Part shown: positions 51,929 to 60,734 of the stretch, in pieces | Layout of the letters: every line of letters starts with the position of its first letter | Numbering within the stretch: the stretch's first letter is position 1 | NCBI GenBank assembly: GCA_047602305.1 | Contig: JASGHO010000001.1 | Span: 1,488,001 to 1,552,000 of the forward strand | DNA length: 64,000 nucleotides | DNA from: Ancrocorticia sp047602305 | Lineage (GTDB): Bacteria; Actinomycetota; Actinomycetes; Actinomycetales; Actinomycetaceae | Direction of reading: 5' to 3' | The notes under the pieces: model-generated | The model's input: the letters and a program-made list of their open reading frames with translations, nothing else | What the model was told of the DNA's origin: nothing | Database searches by the model: none | Position numbers and translations under genes: made by a program

Positions 51929-52297
51929 TCGCTCGACCAGCCAACTAGGAGCACCAATTCATGGGAGCCTCGGGCCTGACAATCAGGATCCCGAGGCTCC
52001 CATCTCCATACCCAATATTCGGTGGAGCCCACACCACGTGGGCAGGACATAAAACGGAGAAGATGGCTTGCCTGCCCGAGACTGAACGTCCTGGTGGGCT
52101 GGCCGCCACCTTCATATCTAGATAATACCAATACCCCCTTGCATGCAAGGCTAAAAGGTCAACTGGCCCCAGACAGCCACCCTCCCAACTTCGACGTCAT
52201 GGCGACGCCCACCCAACGTCCCACATAAACCACTGCGAATACCGTGTAAACTCCTTTGAAGCATCCGCAAATGCGGAATTCTCAACGTGGAGGTGAC
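51929..52297. other. Intergenic region between cas5e and the iron ABC genes
   Basis: No gene is supported. It holds the cas terminator (51961-52003), a CTTGCATGCAAG palindrome near 52138-52149 and a TATCTAGATA palindrome near 52116. No clear DtxR box or riboswitch is visible. Confidence 0.5.
51961..52003 (+). terminator. Terminator of the Cascade operon
   Basis: ATGGGAGCCTCGGG (51961-51974) pairs perfectly with 51990-52003 and encloses a CCTGA/TCAGG inner stem. It lies 33 bp after cas5e. Confidence 0.8.
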
Positions 52298-53455
52298 GTG
52301 AGTACGGAAATTCAGGGCGAAGCGCGCCGCAACGTGCACAATAAGGCGCACCTCAGAGCACGCCCCACGCCCCACCCCGAAGACCAAGAAACAGCACCCC
52401 GCAACCCCCACAACCCTCGCCCCAAAACCCGCCACCTCGACCGCGAACTTCTCGTCTTCATCGCCCTTCTGGCCTTCCTCGCCGTCATGGTGATCGCCTC
52501 TCTCCAAATCGGCCGCTACGGCGTCGCCCCAGCCGAGGCCATCAGGGTATTCAAGCAGGCCATCGCCGGAACCCTCCCACCGAACGACCAAGCAGGAGCC
52601 GTCCTCCTCAACGTCCGCCTCCCCCGCATCGGCCTCGCCATCATCGCGGGTGCCGCCCTCGCGGCCGCGGGCGCCTCGTTTCAGGGCCTCTTCCGCAACC
52701 CGATGGTCTCCCCCGACCTCCTTGGCGTAGCCTCGGGCGCCAGCGTCGGCGCCTGCATCGGCATCCTGCTCGACTTCTCCAACCCCATGATCCAGTTCCT
52801 CTCCTTCGTCGCAGGGCTGGCCGCCGTCGTCCTCGTCGTCGGAGTCAGCACGGCCGTCACGCGCACCAGCGGCGGCGGACTACTCGTCATGGTTCTCGCC
52901 GGAATCGTCATCTCCTCGCTCGCCTCCGCCATCACCTCACTGACGAAATACCTCGCCCCAGCCGAAACCAAACTGCCCGAAATCACCTTCTGGCTGATGG
53001 GTAGTTTCGCCCGCTCGTCGTCGGCCCAAAATCTCGCCATCATGACGGTCGTCTTCCTCGCGGGCGCCATCCCCCTCATGATGCTGCGCTGGAAACTGAA
53101 CGTCATGGCCTTCGGTGAAGAAGAAGCACAAGCCCTCGGCGTCAACACCACGCGCGTGCGCCTCACCGTCATCATCGCCTCCACACTCCTCACCGCCACC
53201 ACCGTGGCCCTGTGCGGCGTCATCGGTTGGGTCGGCCTCGTCATCCCCCACATGTGCCGCTTCCTCGTGGGCCCGAACTACCTGGCCCTCCTCCCCTGCT
53301 CGATGGTTCTCGGCGGCTGTTTCATGCTCGCCGTCGACGACGTCGCCCGCGCCGCCACCGCCGGAGAAATCCCGCTGAGCATCGTCACCTCGCTCATCGG
53401 CGCACCGATCTTCCTCCACCTTCTGTTTCGGGGGCAGCGTTCATGGGCCGAATAA
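52298..53455 (+). CDS. Iron-complex ABC transporter permease (FecCD family)
   Basis: About 385 residues from GTG 52298, directly after GGAGGTGAC. A polar start of about 45 residues (His/Pro/Arg rich) precedes nine or ten membrane helices with family motifs: RLPRIGLAIIAGAALAAAGASFQGLFRNPMVSPDLLGVASGASVGA, ITFWLMGSF, GEEEAQALGVNT and GVIGWVGLVIPHMCRFLVGPNYLALLP. The gene overlaps the ATPase gene by 13 bp. A single permease gene implies a homodimer, as in BtuC. The substrate is a siderophore, heme or cobalamin type complex; a siderophore is most likely from the binding protein. Confidence 0.9.
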   Translation: MSTEIQGEARRNVHNKAHLRARPTPHPEDQETAPRNPHNPRPKTRHLDRELLVFIALLAFLAVMVIASLQIGRYGVAPAEAIRVFKQAIAGTLPPNDQAGAVLLNVRLPRIGLAIIAGAALAAAGASFQGLFRNPMVSPDLLGVASGASVGACIGILLDFSNPMIQFLSFVAGLAAVVLVVGVSTAVTRTSGGGLLVMVLAGIVISSLASAITSLTKYLAPAETKLPEITFWLMGSFARSSSAQNLAIMTVVFLAGAIPLMMLRWKLNVMAFGEEEAQALGVNTTRVRLTVIIASTLLTATTVALCGVIGWVGLVIPHMCRFLVGPNYLALLPCSMVLGGCFMLAVDDVARAATAGEIPLSIVTSLIGAPIFLHLLFRGQRSWAE

Positions 53456-54327
53456 AGAATTTAGGAACGACGACGGCGCCACCCCACGCGCCCACAACCA
53501 GCACCGGCACCGGCTCCAGGGCCACCGCTTCCCCACCCAAGAACCTGGCGGTCGAAAACCTCACCGGAGGCTACGGTTCGCGGGTGGTGATCGAAGGAGT
53601 CAACCTCACGGTGGAACCGGGAACGATCCTCTGCCTGCTCGGCCCTAACGGTGTCGGCAAGACCACGCTGTTCAAGACCATGCTCGGCTTGCTCCCCGCG
53701 ATGAGCGGGCATGTGCGTGTGGGAGACCAGAGCCTCGCGGAGCTCTCGCGCCCGGAGATTGCTCGGCTCGTGGGTTACGTGCCACAAAGCCAGGAGACGC
53801 CCTTCGCCTTCAAAGCCCTCGACGTGGTGCTCATGGGCCGCACCGCCCGGATCGGTGCCTTCGGCGCGCCCGGCCGCCAGGACCGCGAGGCTGCCATGGC
53901 CGCACTCGACACCCTCGGGGCCACCAAACTCGCCAAACGCTCCTTCACCACGCTCTCCGGCGGCGAACGCCAGATGGTGATGATCGCCCGCGCACTCGCC
54001 CAGGAACCCACCTTCGTCATGCTCGACGAACCCACCGCCGCCCTCGACTTCGGCAACCAGGTGCGCGTCCTCGACCAGATCGTGCGGCTCTCCGAATCTG
54101 GCATCGGGGTGGTCATGACCACCCACGCCCCGGACCACGCCTTCCTTTGCGAAGCGGACGCCGCCCTCATCACCGGTCCCTCCACCATCCAACGTGGGCC
54201 GGTGGCCAAGGTTCTCACCGAAGAAAACCTCAGTGCCGCCTACGGCGTGCCGGTGCGCGTCACCACCTCCGAGCACGACCACATCAGCTACTGCTACCCC
54301 CTGCTCTCCACCAAAAACCACTCCTAA
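53443..54327 (+). CDS. Iron-complex ABC transporter ATP-binding protein
   Basis: About 294 residues from ATG 53443, overlapping the permease stop. After a Thr/Pro-rich start of about 30 residues the ABC motifs are complete: Walker A GPNGVGKTT, Q-loop VPQSQETPFAF, signature LSGGERQMVMIARAL, Walker B FVMLDEPTAALD and H-switch TTHAPDH. It energises the permease dimer. An AACGACGACGGCGCC motif lies in its first codons. Confidence 0.93.
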   Translation: MGRIKNLGTTTAPPHAPTTSTGTGSRATASPPKNLAVENLTGGYGSRVVIEGVNLTVEPGTILCLLGPNGVGKTTLFKTMLGLLPAMSGHVRVGDQSLAELSRPEIARLVGYVPQSQETPFAFKALDVVLMGRTARIGAFGAPGRQDREAAMAALDTLGATKLAKRSFTTLSGGERQMVMIARALAQEPTFVMLDEPTAALDFGNQVRVLDQIVRLSESGIGVVMTTHAPDHAFLCEADAALITGPSTIQRGPVAKVLTEENLSAAYGVPVRVTTSEHDHISYCYPLLSTKNHS

Positions 54328-54401
54328 GAGTTTGTCCATCATGGGCCCGTCACCACACGCAAGCGATAGACCCAAACCCACCCATTCCTGAAAGGAAAAC
54401 C

Positions 54402-55493
54402 ATGAAGGCAAAGCGCTTTCTGAGTGCCGTTTCCGCGGCCCTCCTGCCGATCGCCCTACTGACCGGCTGTTCCTCGGACAACACGTCCGAGGCACCTTCC
54501 GCAGCGGCCACCACTGCCGCAGCCTCCTCCGAGGCGACCGAGGCACCAGACGCGGGCACGCGCGTCGTCGTCGATCAGTACGGCAACGACATCGAAATCC
54601 CCGCCAACGTGGAGCGCATCGGCGCTACTATCGGCGCGTTCGCACACATCATCGTCGTCGACGGCGGCGAGGACAAGCTCGTCGCAGCCATCCCGATGGT
54701 GGGCGAGGGCCTCTTCCACGAGGTCTGGCCGAACGCCAACCCCGGCGGCCACGACCCGGCGAACGTCGAAGAACTCATCGCCGCTGGCACCCAGGTAGTC
54801 ATCGGCCCGAACTTCACCGATGAAGTCGCCGCCCAGCTCGAAGCCGCCGGCATCGTCCCCATCAAGATCGACAAGTTCGGCACCCCCGAGGAGATGCAGT
54901 CCGTCATCACCCTCGTGGGCGAAATCTTGGGCGACGACGCCCCGGAGAAGGCCGCCACGTTCAACAAGTTCTACGCCGGCACCATCGCCGACGTCGAGAA
55001 GCGCGTCGCGGACGTTCCCGAGGCCGAGCGCGTCAAGACCCTCAACCTGCGTGCGGGCGGCGACGGCTACTCCACCGTGGACGGCAAGGACATCTCCTCC
55101 GCGTACGTGACATCGGCGGGCGGCGTCGTCGTCTCCGCTGACTTTGACACCTCGTCCGGCTCTGTTGGCGCCGAGCAGATCATCGAATGGGCACCGGACG
55201 TCATCTTCACCATGGGCCAGGGAGCACGCGAGCAGATCATCAACGATCCCGCCCTCGCCACCGTCCCGGCCGTCGCCAACGGCAAGGTCTACACCGAGCC
55301 CTCGGGCACCTACCCCTGGTCGGTCCGTTCCGCTGAAGGCGTGCTCATGCCCGTCTTCCTCGGAACCATCCTCCATCCGGACAAGTTCGCTGACCTGGAT
55401 CTCGCCAAGGTCACCAAGGACTACTACAAGACCTACTACGGCTACGATCTCACCGACGCCCAGGTCGCCGATATTCTCGACGGCGACGAGTAA
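54402..55493 (+). CDS. Iron-complex ABC transporter substrate-binding lipoprotein
   Basis: 363 residues from ATG 54402 (RBS GAAAGGA). A lipoprotein signal ends in LLTGC, followed by an Ala/Ser/Thr/Glu linker of about 30 residues. The PeriBP_2 domain follows: VVVDQYGNDIEIPANVERIGATIG, VEELIAAGTQVVIGPNFTDEVAAQLEAAGIVPIKIDKFGTPEEM, AYVTSAGGVVVSADFDTSSGSV and IIEWAPDVIFTMG. It is the last gene of the permease-ATPase-binding protein operon and ends at the terminator at 55514. It differs clearly from the binding protein at 14099, so the ligands may differ. Confidence 0.92.
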   Translation: MKAKRFLSAVSAALLPIALLTGCSSDNTSEAPSAAATTAAASSEATEAPDAGTRVVVDQYGNDIEIPANVERIGATIGAFAHIIVVDGGEDKLVAAIPMVGEGLFHEVWPNANPGGHDPANVEELIAAGTQVVIGPNFTDEVAAQLEAAGIVPIKIDKFGTPEEMQSVITLVGEILGDDAPEKAATFNKFYAGTIADVEKRVADVPEAERVKTLNLRAGGDGYSTVDGKDISSAYVTSAGGVVVSADFDTSSGSVGAEQIIEWAPDVIFTMGQGAREQIINDPALATVPAVANGKVYTEPSGTYPWSVRSAEGVLMPVFLGTILHPDKFADLDLAKVTKDYYKTYYGYDLTDAQVADILDGDE

Positions 55494-55513
55494 CCAAAAG
55501 ACGAGTAACGAAA

Positions 55514-55560
55514 AGAAGTGGACCAACAACCGGGTTAAACCCAGCTGTTGGTCCACTTCT
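55514..55560 (+). terminator. Terminator of the iron ABC operon
   Basis: AGAAGTGGACCAACA (55514-55528) pairs perfectly with 55546-55560; a GGGTT/AACCC inner stem fills the loop. TTGTGATT follows. Confidence 0.85.
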
Positions 55561-55663
55561 TGTGATTATCTCGGTCTCAGGCCGCGCCGTCGTCGTTTCT
55601 CACGAACCGCCGTCGCCAATCAGCAACGAACCGGCACGACCTAGCCGAAAAAACCTACTCAAC

Positions 55664-55870
55664 TCAGAGCGGCTGCACCTTGGCTGCCTGGAGGCCCTTG
55701 TTGCCTTCCTTGGTGTCGAACGACACCTTCTGGCCCTCGTCGAGGGAGCGGAAGCCGCGCACGTCGATCTCGGTCTGGTGAACGAAGAGATCGGCCGAGC
55801 CGTCATCGGGAGCAATGAAGCCGAAGCCCTTTTCGGAGTTGAACCACTTAACCGTGCCTGTTGCAGACAT
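55664..55870 (-). CDS. Cold-shock protein
   Basis: 68 residues from ATG 55870 (RBS AAGGAG). It is a single cold-shock domain: GTVKWFNSEKGFGFIAPDD (RNP1 KGFGFI) and DLFVHQTEI (RNP2), ending VSFDTKEGNKGLQAAKVQPL. It binds single-stranded RNA/DNA and melts structure. The frame is open upstream to 55963, but the extension is not conserved. A long 5' UTR is possible in 55871-56187. Confidence 0.95.
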   Translation of the reverse strand: MSATGTVKWFNSEKGFGFIAPDDGSADLFVHQTEIDVRGFRSLDEGQKVSFDTKEGNKGLQAAKVQPL

Positions 55871-56187
55871 TCGATTCTCCTTATGAAGTACGTGAACCGG
55901 AGCTTTGTGCCCCAGGTTCCTGGAAAAAATCACGAATGCGCAACATACCGTGCGGAGCGCCACTCTGGGTGAAAACTAAGTACGTCCCACTGCACACGAA
56001 ACAATGGACGCTTTCGGGCTACCACTCCCATATGGATGGGCGCGGGAACCGTGTTCGACCCTAGCACATGCCCGGACCTGGCGCTTCGAATGTCAGATTC
56101 ACAACGATTTGGTTGGCTCACGTGCCGGCGTCGGTTCGATTGGTGTACGCCGCCGTTGGTGTACGACGGCGTCAGCGTACGGCACCG
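55871..56187. other. Region upstream of the cold-shock gene
   Basis: No gene is supported. It should contain the cold-shock promoter and perhaps a regulatory 5' UTR, plus the cycA terminator at 56147-56172. Confidence 0.5.
56147..56172 (-). terminator. Terminator after the CycA-type permease
   Basis: ACGCCGCCGT (56147-56156) pairs with 56163-56172 (one G-U as minus-strand RNA) across TTGGTGT-type loop sequence, 15 bp after the permease stop. Confidence 0.55.
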
Positions 56188-57606
56188 TTAGTACGCGGCC
56201 AGCTTGTCCACCTGAACCTTGCCGCGCACGCGCCGCCACATGATCGCCAGCACGACGAACCAGATTGGGGTCACGGCCTCGGCCATCGCCGTATCCGGAT
56301 CCTGAGTCAAAGTGCCAAGAATGAAGACGAAGAACACCAGCACCACCCACGGCATGAACCGCGCGCCGGGCATCTTGTAGCTCGACTTCTCATGCGCCTC
56401 CGGGAAACGGCGCAGGTAGACGATGTAGCACACCAGAATGATCGACCACACCGCCAGGAACAGCACCGACGAAACCGTCGTAATGATCGTGAACGCACGC
56501 ATCACACTACCGCTCGCCGTGAGCACCAGCGACACACAAATCAGCGACACCGTCATCACCAGCCCCGGCCACGGCACACCGTGGCGCGAGATCTTGCCGA
56601 ACACCGGCGACGCCATCCGCTTGTGAGCAAGTCCGTACATCATCCGCGAGGTCGAGTAGATTCCCGAATTTGCCGACGACGACGCCGACGTCAGCACCAC
56701 GAAATTCATCACCGATGCTGCCGCCACCAGTCCGATGAGATTGAAGACACCCACGAAGGGCGAGTGCTCGGGATCCACCTGGTTCCAGGGGGTGATGCTC
56801 ATGATCGCCGCGAGCGCCAGCACGTAGAACACGAGGACGCGCACGGGGATGGAGTTGATGGCGCGCGGCAGGGTCTTCATAGGGTCCTTGGTCTCGGCCG
56901 CAGTGGTTCCCACGAGCTCGATGCCCACGAATGCGAAGATGGCGAGTTGGAAGCCGCCCAGGAATCCTCCAAAGCCGGTGGAGAAGATGCCGCCGTGGCT
57001 CCACAGGTGGGTGACGGACGCATTGACGCCGTCGTGCTCGAAGCCGGTGATAACGAGGAAGGTCGCGATCACCACGAGGGCACCGATCGCCACCAGTTTG
57101 ATGGCCGCGAACCAGAACTCCAGCTCACCAAACAGGCGCACTGTCAGCAGGTTCATGACCAGCAGCATCACCATGACGCCGATCGCGAGCGCCATCGCCA
57201 CGGCCTTGTTGTGCACCCAGAAGTCCCAGTAGTCCACGATGGCGATGAGGTCGGCCATTCCGATGACCACCCAGCACAGCCAGTATGTCCAGCCCACCAC
57301 GAATCCGGCCCACGGCCCGAGAATGTCCGCGGCGAAGTCCTGGAAGGACTTGTAGTTCAGGTTGTGAAGCAGCAGCTCCCCCATCGCACGCATGACGAAG
57401 TAGAGCATGAAACCGACGACGGCGTACACCACCATGATCGATGGACCAGCAACCGAGATGGAGCGTCCCGAACCCATGAAGAGTCCGGTGCCGATCGCAC
57501 CTCCGATAGCAATCAGCTGGATGTGTCTGTTGTGCAGGCTGCGGCGGAGCTGATTCTGATCAGTCTCCGCGGCGGCTACGACGTCGTAGTCAGTGTTCTT
57601 GGGCAT
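56188..57606 (-). CDS. cycA: D-serine/D-alanine/glycine-type amino-acid permease
   Basis: 472 residues from ATG 57606 (GAGGAGAAGG upstream). Twelve hydrophobic helices; the sequence follows E. coli CycA closely: RNLTNRHIQLI-like RSLHNRHIQLIAIGGAIGTGLFMGSG, MRAMGELLLHNLNYKSFQDFAADILGPWAG, AIFAFVGIELVGTTAAETKDPMKTLPRAINSIPVR and VVLTSASSSANSGIYSTSRMMYGLA. It is a proton-coupled APC-superfamily importer of glycine, D-alanine and D-serine; D-cycloserine is a known substrate of the family. Monocistronic. Confidence 0.88.
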   Translation of the reverse strand: MPKNTDYDVVAAAETDQNQLRRSLHNRHIQLIAIGGAIGTGLFMGSGRSISVAGPSIMVVYAVVGFMLYFVMRAMGELLLHNLNYKSFQDFAADILGPWAGFVVGWTYWLCWVVIGMADLIAIVDYWDFWVHNKAVAMALAIGVMVMLLVMNLLTVRLFGELEFWFAAIKLVAIGALVVIATFLVITGFEHDGVNASVTHLWSHGGIFSTGFGGFLGGFQLAIFAFVGIELVGTTAAETKDPMKTLPRAINSIPVRVLVFYVLALAAIMSITPWNQVDPEHSPFVGVFNLIGLVAAASVMNFVVLTSASSSANSGIYSTSRMMYGLAHKRMASPVFGKISRHGVPWPGLVMTVSLICVSLVLTASGSVMRAFTIITTVSSVLFLAVWSIILVCYIVYLRRFPEAHEKSSYKMPGARFMPWVVLVFFVFILGTLTQDPDTAMAEAVTPIWFVVLAIMWRRVRGKVQVDKLAAY

Positions 57607-57839
57607 CGCCTTCTCCTCATGGATTCGGCGAAACTCTACTCGCAACATATTCGAAACATACGACGTGCCAGAATGCGAACGAAACCTCTAGGACTCGAGT
57701 CCCGCCATACGGCAATCACCTGCTGTTTTGCTTCGGACCTCAGTTAACGCTTTTCCAGAGCTTATCGGGCAGTCCTCAGAGGAATTTCTACCTGTGGCGG
57801 AAGTGCGTCGAAAGTAAGACCGAAGAGTGGCGGATGGCG

Positions 57840-58781
57840 TCACTTTCCTCGGCCGAAGAGATTGCCGAGGAATCCGGTCTCCTTGCCGGGGACGTCCTCG
57901 ATCTCTTCACCCAACGGGGAGGCGTACGCGACGCCACCTTCGGCATCCTCTGCCGAACCACTGGATTCCCCGGTGTCCCCGGGAGCCGCAGTATCTGCGA
58001 GCGCATCCGCGCCGTCGTCGCTCTGCTCGTCATCCTCGTCGTCCGCATACACCGGGCCCACTACCAAGAGGTCAATGTGAACGCCCAGGATGTTTCCCTC
58101 CGAGTCCAGGGTCACCACAACCGGGTAGCAGCCATCGCCCCAGCCGGAGTGGGAGAGAACCACGTTCTCGCCGCGCGTGGCGAGGGGCATGACGATGTTC
58201 GCAATACCAGCCTCGTAGTGCTCCGGTGAGTCCATGAGGGCGAACCAGGAATCCTCGCTGCCCGTCTCAAACACGCTCTCGTACCAGGAGGCACCTTGCC
58301 CTGTCTCGGCGGGCATGCAGGCACCTACGGCCTCGTGGTCTGCGAAGGCCACTGTGCCCGCATCCACGGGCACAGCCCAATACGAATCCGGATCATCGGA
58401 GTCCTCGTCCAAGGCGATAGTCCCCACCTCGCTGACCACGCCATCGCGCAGCACAATCGAGAGGTAGGCCTCGCGCTCATGCGAGCCGTCCTGCTGCTCA
58501 CTCACATCCGCGATGGTGACGAAGGCTTCGTAGCTTCCGGGCCCAATATCAAGCACCGGCCCTTGTCCGAGCATCACAAAGGGATCGCTGGCCTCCAGCT
58601 GCCCAGAGGGCAGCTCCAACACCCCCAGGGGAACCACACGTAGCGTCGCAGGAGAACCATCGGGCTGCGTCACGGCACCGGAGCGCATGGCATAAAAATC
58701 GAGAGGATCCATGAGGCGAGCATACTTCATCTCGGTGAGAAGCCCCGATGTGTGCAATAGGTACAGATCGGGCACGCTCAC
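57840..58781 (-). CDS. DUF4241-domain protein with acidic C-terminal extension
   Basis: About 313 residues; the start is uncertain (GTG 58781 or a TTG one codon earlier; no clear RBS). Residues about 30-240 match DUF4241: LPSGQLEASDPFVM, YWAVPVDAGTVAFADHEAV, MPLATRGENVVLSHSGWGDGCYPVVVTLDSEGNILGVHIDLLVV. The last about 75 residues are acidic and Ser/Gly rich (DDEDDEQSDDGADALADTA) and end with GFLGNLFGRGK. DUF4241 has no firmly known role; some members are linked to immunity or toxin contexts, none visible here. Confidence 0.75.
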   Translation of the reverse strand: MSVPDLYLLHTSGLLTEMKYARLMDPLDFYAMRSGAVTQPDGSPATLRVVPLGVLELPSGQLEASDPFVMLGQGPVLDIGPGSYEAFVTIADVSEQQDGSHEREAYLSIVLRDGVVSEVGTIALDEDSDDPDSYWAVPVDAGTVAFADHEAVGACMPAETGQGASWYESVFETGSEDSWFALMDSPEHYEAGIANIVMPLATRGENVVLSHSGWGDGCYPVVVTLDSEGNILGVHIDLLVVGPVYADDEDDEQSDDGADALADTAAPGDTGESSGSAEDAEGGVAYASPLGEEIEDVPGKETGFLGNLFGRGK

Positions 58782-58840
58782 CAAGTTGAAAATATCTGCA
58801 GCGAGCCGCCGAACTTCCCCTCACCAAAAGATAGCTCTGG

Positions 58841-58883
58841 AATCAGCATCGGCCTGTGCACCACGTACAGGCCGATGCTGATT
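58841..58883. terminator. Perfect inverted repeat upstream of the DUF4241 gene
   Basis: AATCAGCATCGGCCTGT (58841-58857) pairs perfectly with 58867-58883 over a 9-nt loop. It resembles a terminator but is also close to the DUF4241 start, so a regulatory role is possible. Confidence 0.55.
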
Positions 58884-58952
58884 TCGAAGCTATTTTCAAG
58901 CAAACTCACGTAGTCCTCACGCAGGCCCCTCACCCCACACCGCCCCAAACGC

Positions 58953-58998
58953 GAGAAGGGCGGGAACCGACCCCGTAGGATCAATTCCCGCCCTTCTC
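58953..58998 (-). terminator. Terminator of the ilvBNC operon
   Basis: GAGAAGGGCGGGAA (58953-58966) pairs perfectly with 58985-58998, 45 bp after the ilvC stop. Confidence 0.85.
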
Positions 58999-59042
58999 AG
59001 CGGTAGTCAGCCGATTATCTCGCGCTGAACATCACGTTCAGA

Positions 59043-60074
59043 TCAACGTGCGGCCGAGCCGTCCACGTAATCCTCGTCGATGCCCTGGGTGTTCCAGGCG
59101 AACATCTTGCGGATCTCCTGGCCGACCTTCTCGATCGGAGCAGCAGCGTGATCTTCGCGCATCTTGTTGAACTCGGGCGCGCCGGCGTCCTGGTCCTCGA
59201 TGAAGCGCTTGGCGAATGCACCGGTCTGGATGTCGGTGAGGACGTCCTTCATGTTGTCCTTGACATTCGGGGTGATGACGCGCGGGCCGGAGACGTAGTC
59301 GCCGTACTCAGCGGTGTCCGAGATGGACCAACGCTGCTTGGTGAGGCCACCCTCGTTGATGAGGTCAACGATGAGCTTGAGCTCGTGCAGCACCTCGAAG
59401 TAGGCCATCTCGGGCTGGTAGCCAGCCTCGGTCAGGGTCTCGAAGCCGTACTCGATCAGCTGGGTCACGCCGCCACACAGAACAGCCTGCTCGCCGAAGA
59501 GATCCGTCTCGGTCTCTTCCTTGAAGGTGGTCTTGATGACGCCGGCGCGGGTGCCGCCAATGGCGCGAGCGTAGGACAGAGCCAGCTCGAAGGCCTGGCC
59601 GGAGGCATCCTGCTCAACGCAGACCAGGGCGGGAACGCCACGGCCTTCGTCGTACTGGCGGCGAACGGTGTGGCCGGGGCCCTTGGGGGCGACCATGCAG
59701 ATGTCGTGGCCAGCGGACGGCTTGATGTAGCCGAAGTGGATGTTGAAGCCGTGGGCGAAGAAGATGGCAGCATCGTCCTTCATGTTGGGCTCGATGTCGT
59801 TGGCCCAGATGGTGCGCTGGTGCTGATCCGGAGCCAGGATCATGATGACGTCGGCATCCTTGACTGCCTCGGCAACGGGGGCCGTCTTGATGCCCTGCTC
59901 CTCGGCCTTGGCGATGGACTTGGAGCCCTCACGCAGGCCAACAACTACGTCGACGCCGGAATCGCGCAGGTTGAGCGCATGCGCGTGACCCTGCGAACCG
60001 TAACCAATGATGGCCACCTTCTTCGACTGGATGATCGAGAGGTCGGCGTCTTCGTCGTGGAAAATTTCTGCCAC
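59043..60074 (-). CDS. ilvC: Ketol-acid reductoisomerase
   Basis: The 343-residue class I enzyme has the NADP-binding site VAIIGYGSQGHAHALNLRDSGVDVVVGLREGSKS, MVAPKGPGHTVRRQYDEGRGVPALV, and the metal-binding acids in KTTFKEETETDLFGEQAVLCGG and YFEVLHELKLIVDLINEGG. It makes dihydroxy-isovalerate and dihydroxy-methylvalerate in Val/Ile synthesis. It is third in ilvBNC, 109 bp after ilvN; the gap may contain its own promoter. Confidence 0.97.
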   Translation of the reverse strand: MAEIFHDEDADLSIIQSKKVAIIGYGSQGHAHALNLRDSGVDVVVGLREGSKSIAKAEEQGIKTAPVAEAVKDADVIMILAPDQHQRTIWANDIEPNMKDDAAIFFAHGFNIHFGYIKPSAGHDICMVAPKGPGHTVRRQYDEGRGVPALVCVEQDASGQAFELALSYARAIGGTRAGVIKTTFKEETETDLFGEQAVLCGGVTQLIEYGFETLTEAGYQPEMAYFEVLHELKLIVDLINEGGLTKQRWSISDTAEYGDYVSGPRVITPNVKDNMKDVLTDIQTGAFAKRFIEDQDAGAPEFNKMREDHAAAPIEKVGQEIRKMFAWNTQGIDEDYVDGSAAR

Positions 60075-60183
60075 AGTATTTCTCCTTATACGGAAATGGC
60101 TAACGTAACTAGCTTAAGCGTTTGTTGGAGCGGAACCCACTGCCGTTCATTTTCGGCCGAGAACCCGCTTCAGTTGTGTTTGA

Positions 60184-60714
60184 CTACGCGCGGCGCAGCT
60201 GCATCTCTGCCGAGACGCGCTCGGAGAGCGAACGGTTGCCACGGCCGATGGCCACAGCACCGGACTGCACGATCTCCTTGATGCCGTAGGGCTCCAGGGC
60301 GGTGAGGAAGGCGTGAACCTTGTTGTCCCCACCGGTTGCCTCGATGGTCACCGCGTCGGGGACCATGTCAACGACGTGGGCGCGGAAGAGATCAACGACC
60401 TGCAGCACGTTGGCGCGGGTCGCGTCCGTTGCCGAGACCTTGACGAGGAGCAACTGGCGCTGGACCGAGTAGTCGTCTTCGAGTTCGACGATCTTGATGA
60501 CGTTGACCAGCTTGTTGAGCTGCTTGGTCACCTGCTCCAGCGGGAGCTCGGCGCCGTCCACCACAACGGTGATGCGGGACAGATTGGGGTCCTCTGTCTC
60601 GCCCACCGCGAGGGAGTGAATGTTGAACGCACGGCGCGCGAAGAGCGCGGCCACTCGGGTCAGGACACCGGGCTTGTTCTCCACCAGCACGGAAAGTGTA
60701 TGACGGGTGCTCAT
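60184..60714 (-). CDS. ilvN: Acetolactate synthase small (regulatory) subunit
   Basis: The 176-residue protein has an N-terminal ACT domain (HTLSVLVENKPGVLTRVAALFARRAFNIHSLAVGETEDPNLSRITVVV) and the ALS_ss C-terminal domain (LLLVKVSATDATRANVLQVVDLFRAHVVDM; GDNKVHAFLTALEPYGIKEIVQSG). It binds valine and controls the large subunit. It starts 20 bp after ilvB. Confidence 0.97.
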   Translation of the reverse strand: MSTRHTLSVLVENKPGVLTRVAALFARRAFNIHSLAVGETEDPNLSRITVVVDGAELPLEQVTKQLNKLVNVIKIVELEDDYSVQRQLLLVKVSATDATRANVLQVVDLFRAHVVDMVPDAVTIEATGGDNKVHAFLTALEPYGIKEIVQSGAVAIGRGNRSLSERVSAEMQLRRA

Positions 60715-60734
60715 AGCTTTTCTCCTCTCCCGTT

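Noticed and set aside
52004..52297. Cobalamin riboswitch or DtxR box before the iron ABC operon
   Set aside because: Neither the B12 box nor a 19-bp TTAGG/CCTAA dyad is visible; only short unrelated palindromes.
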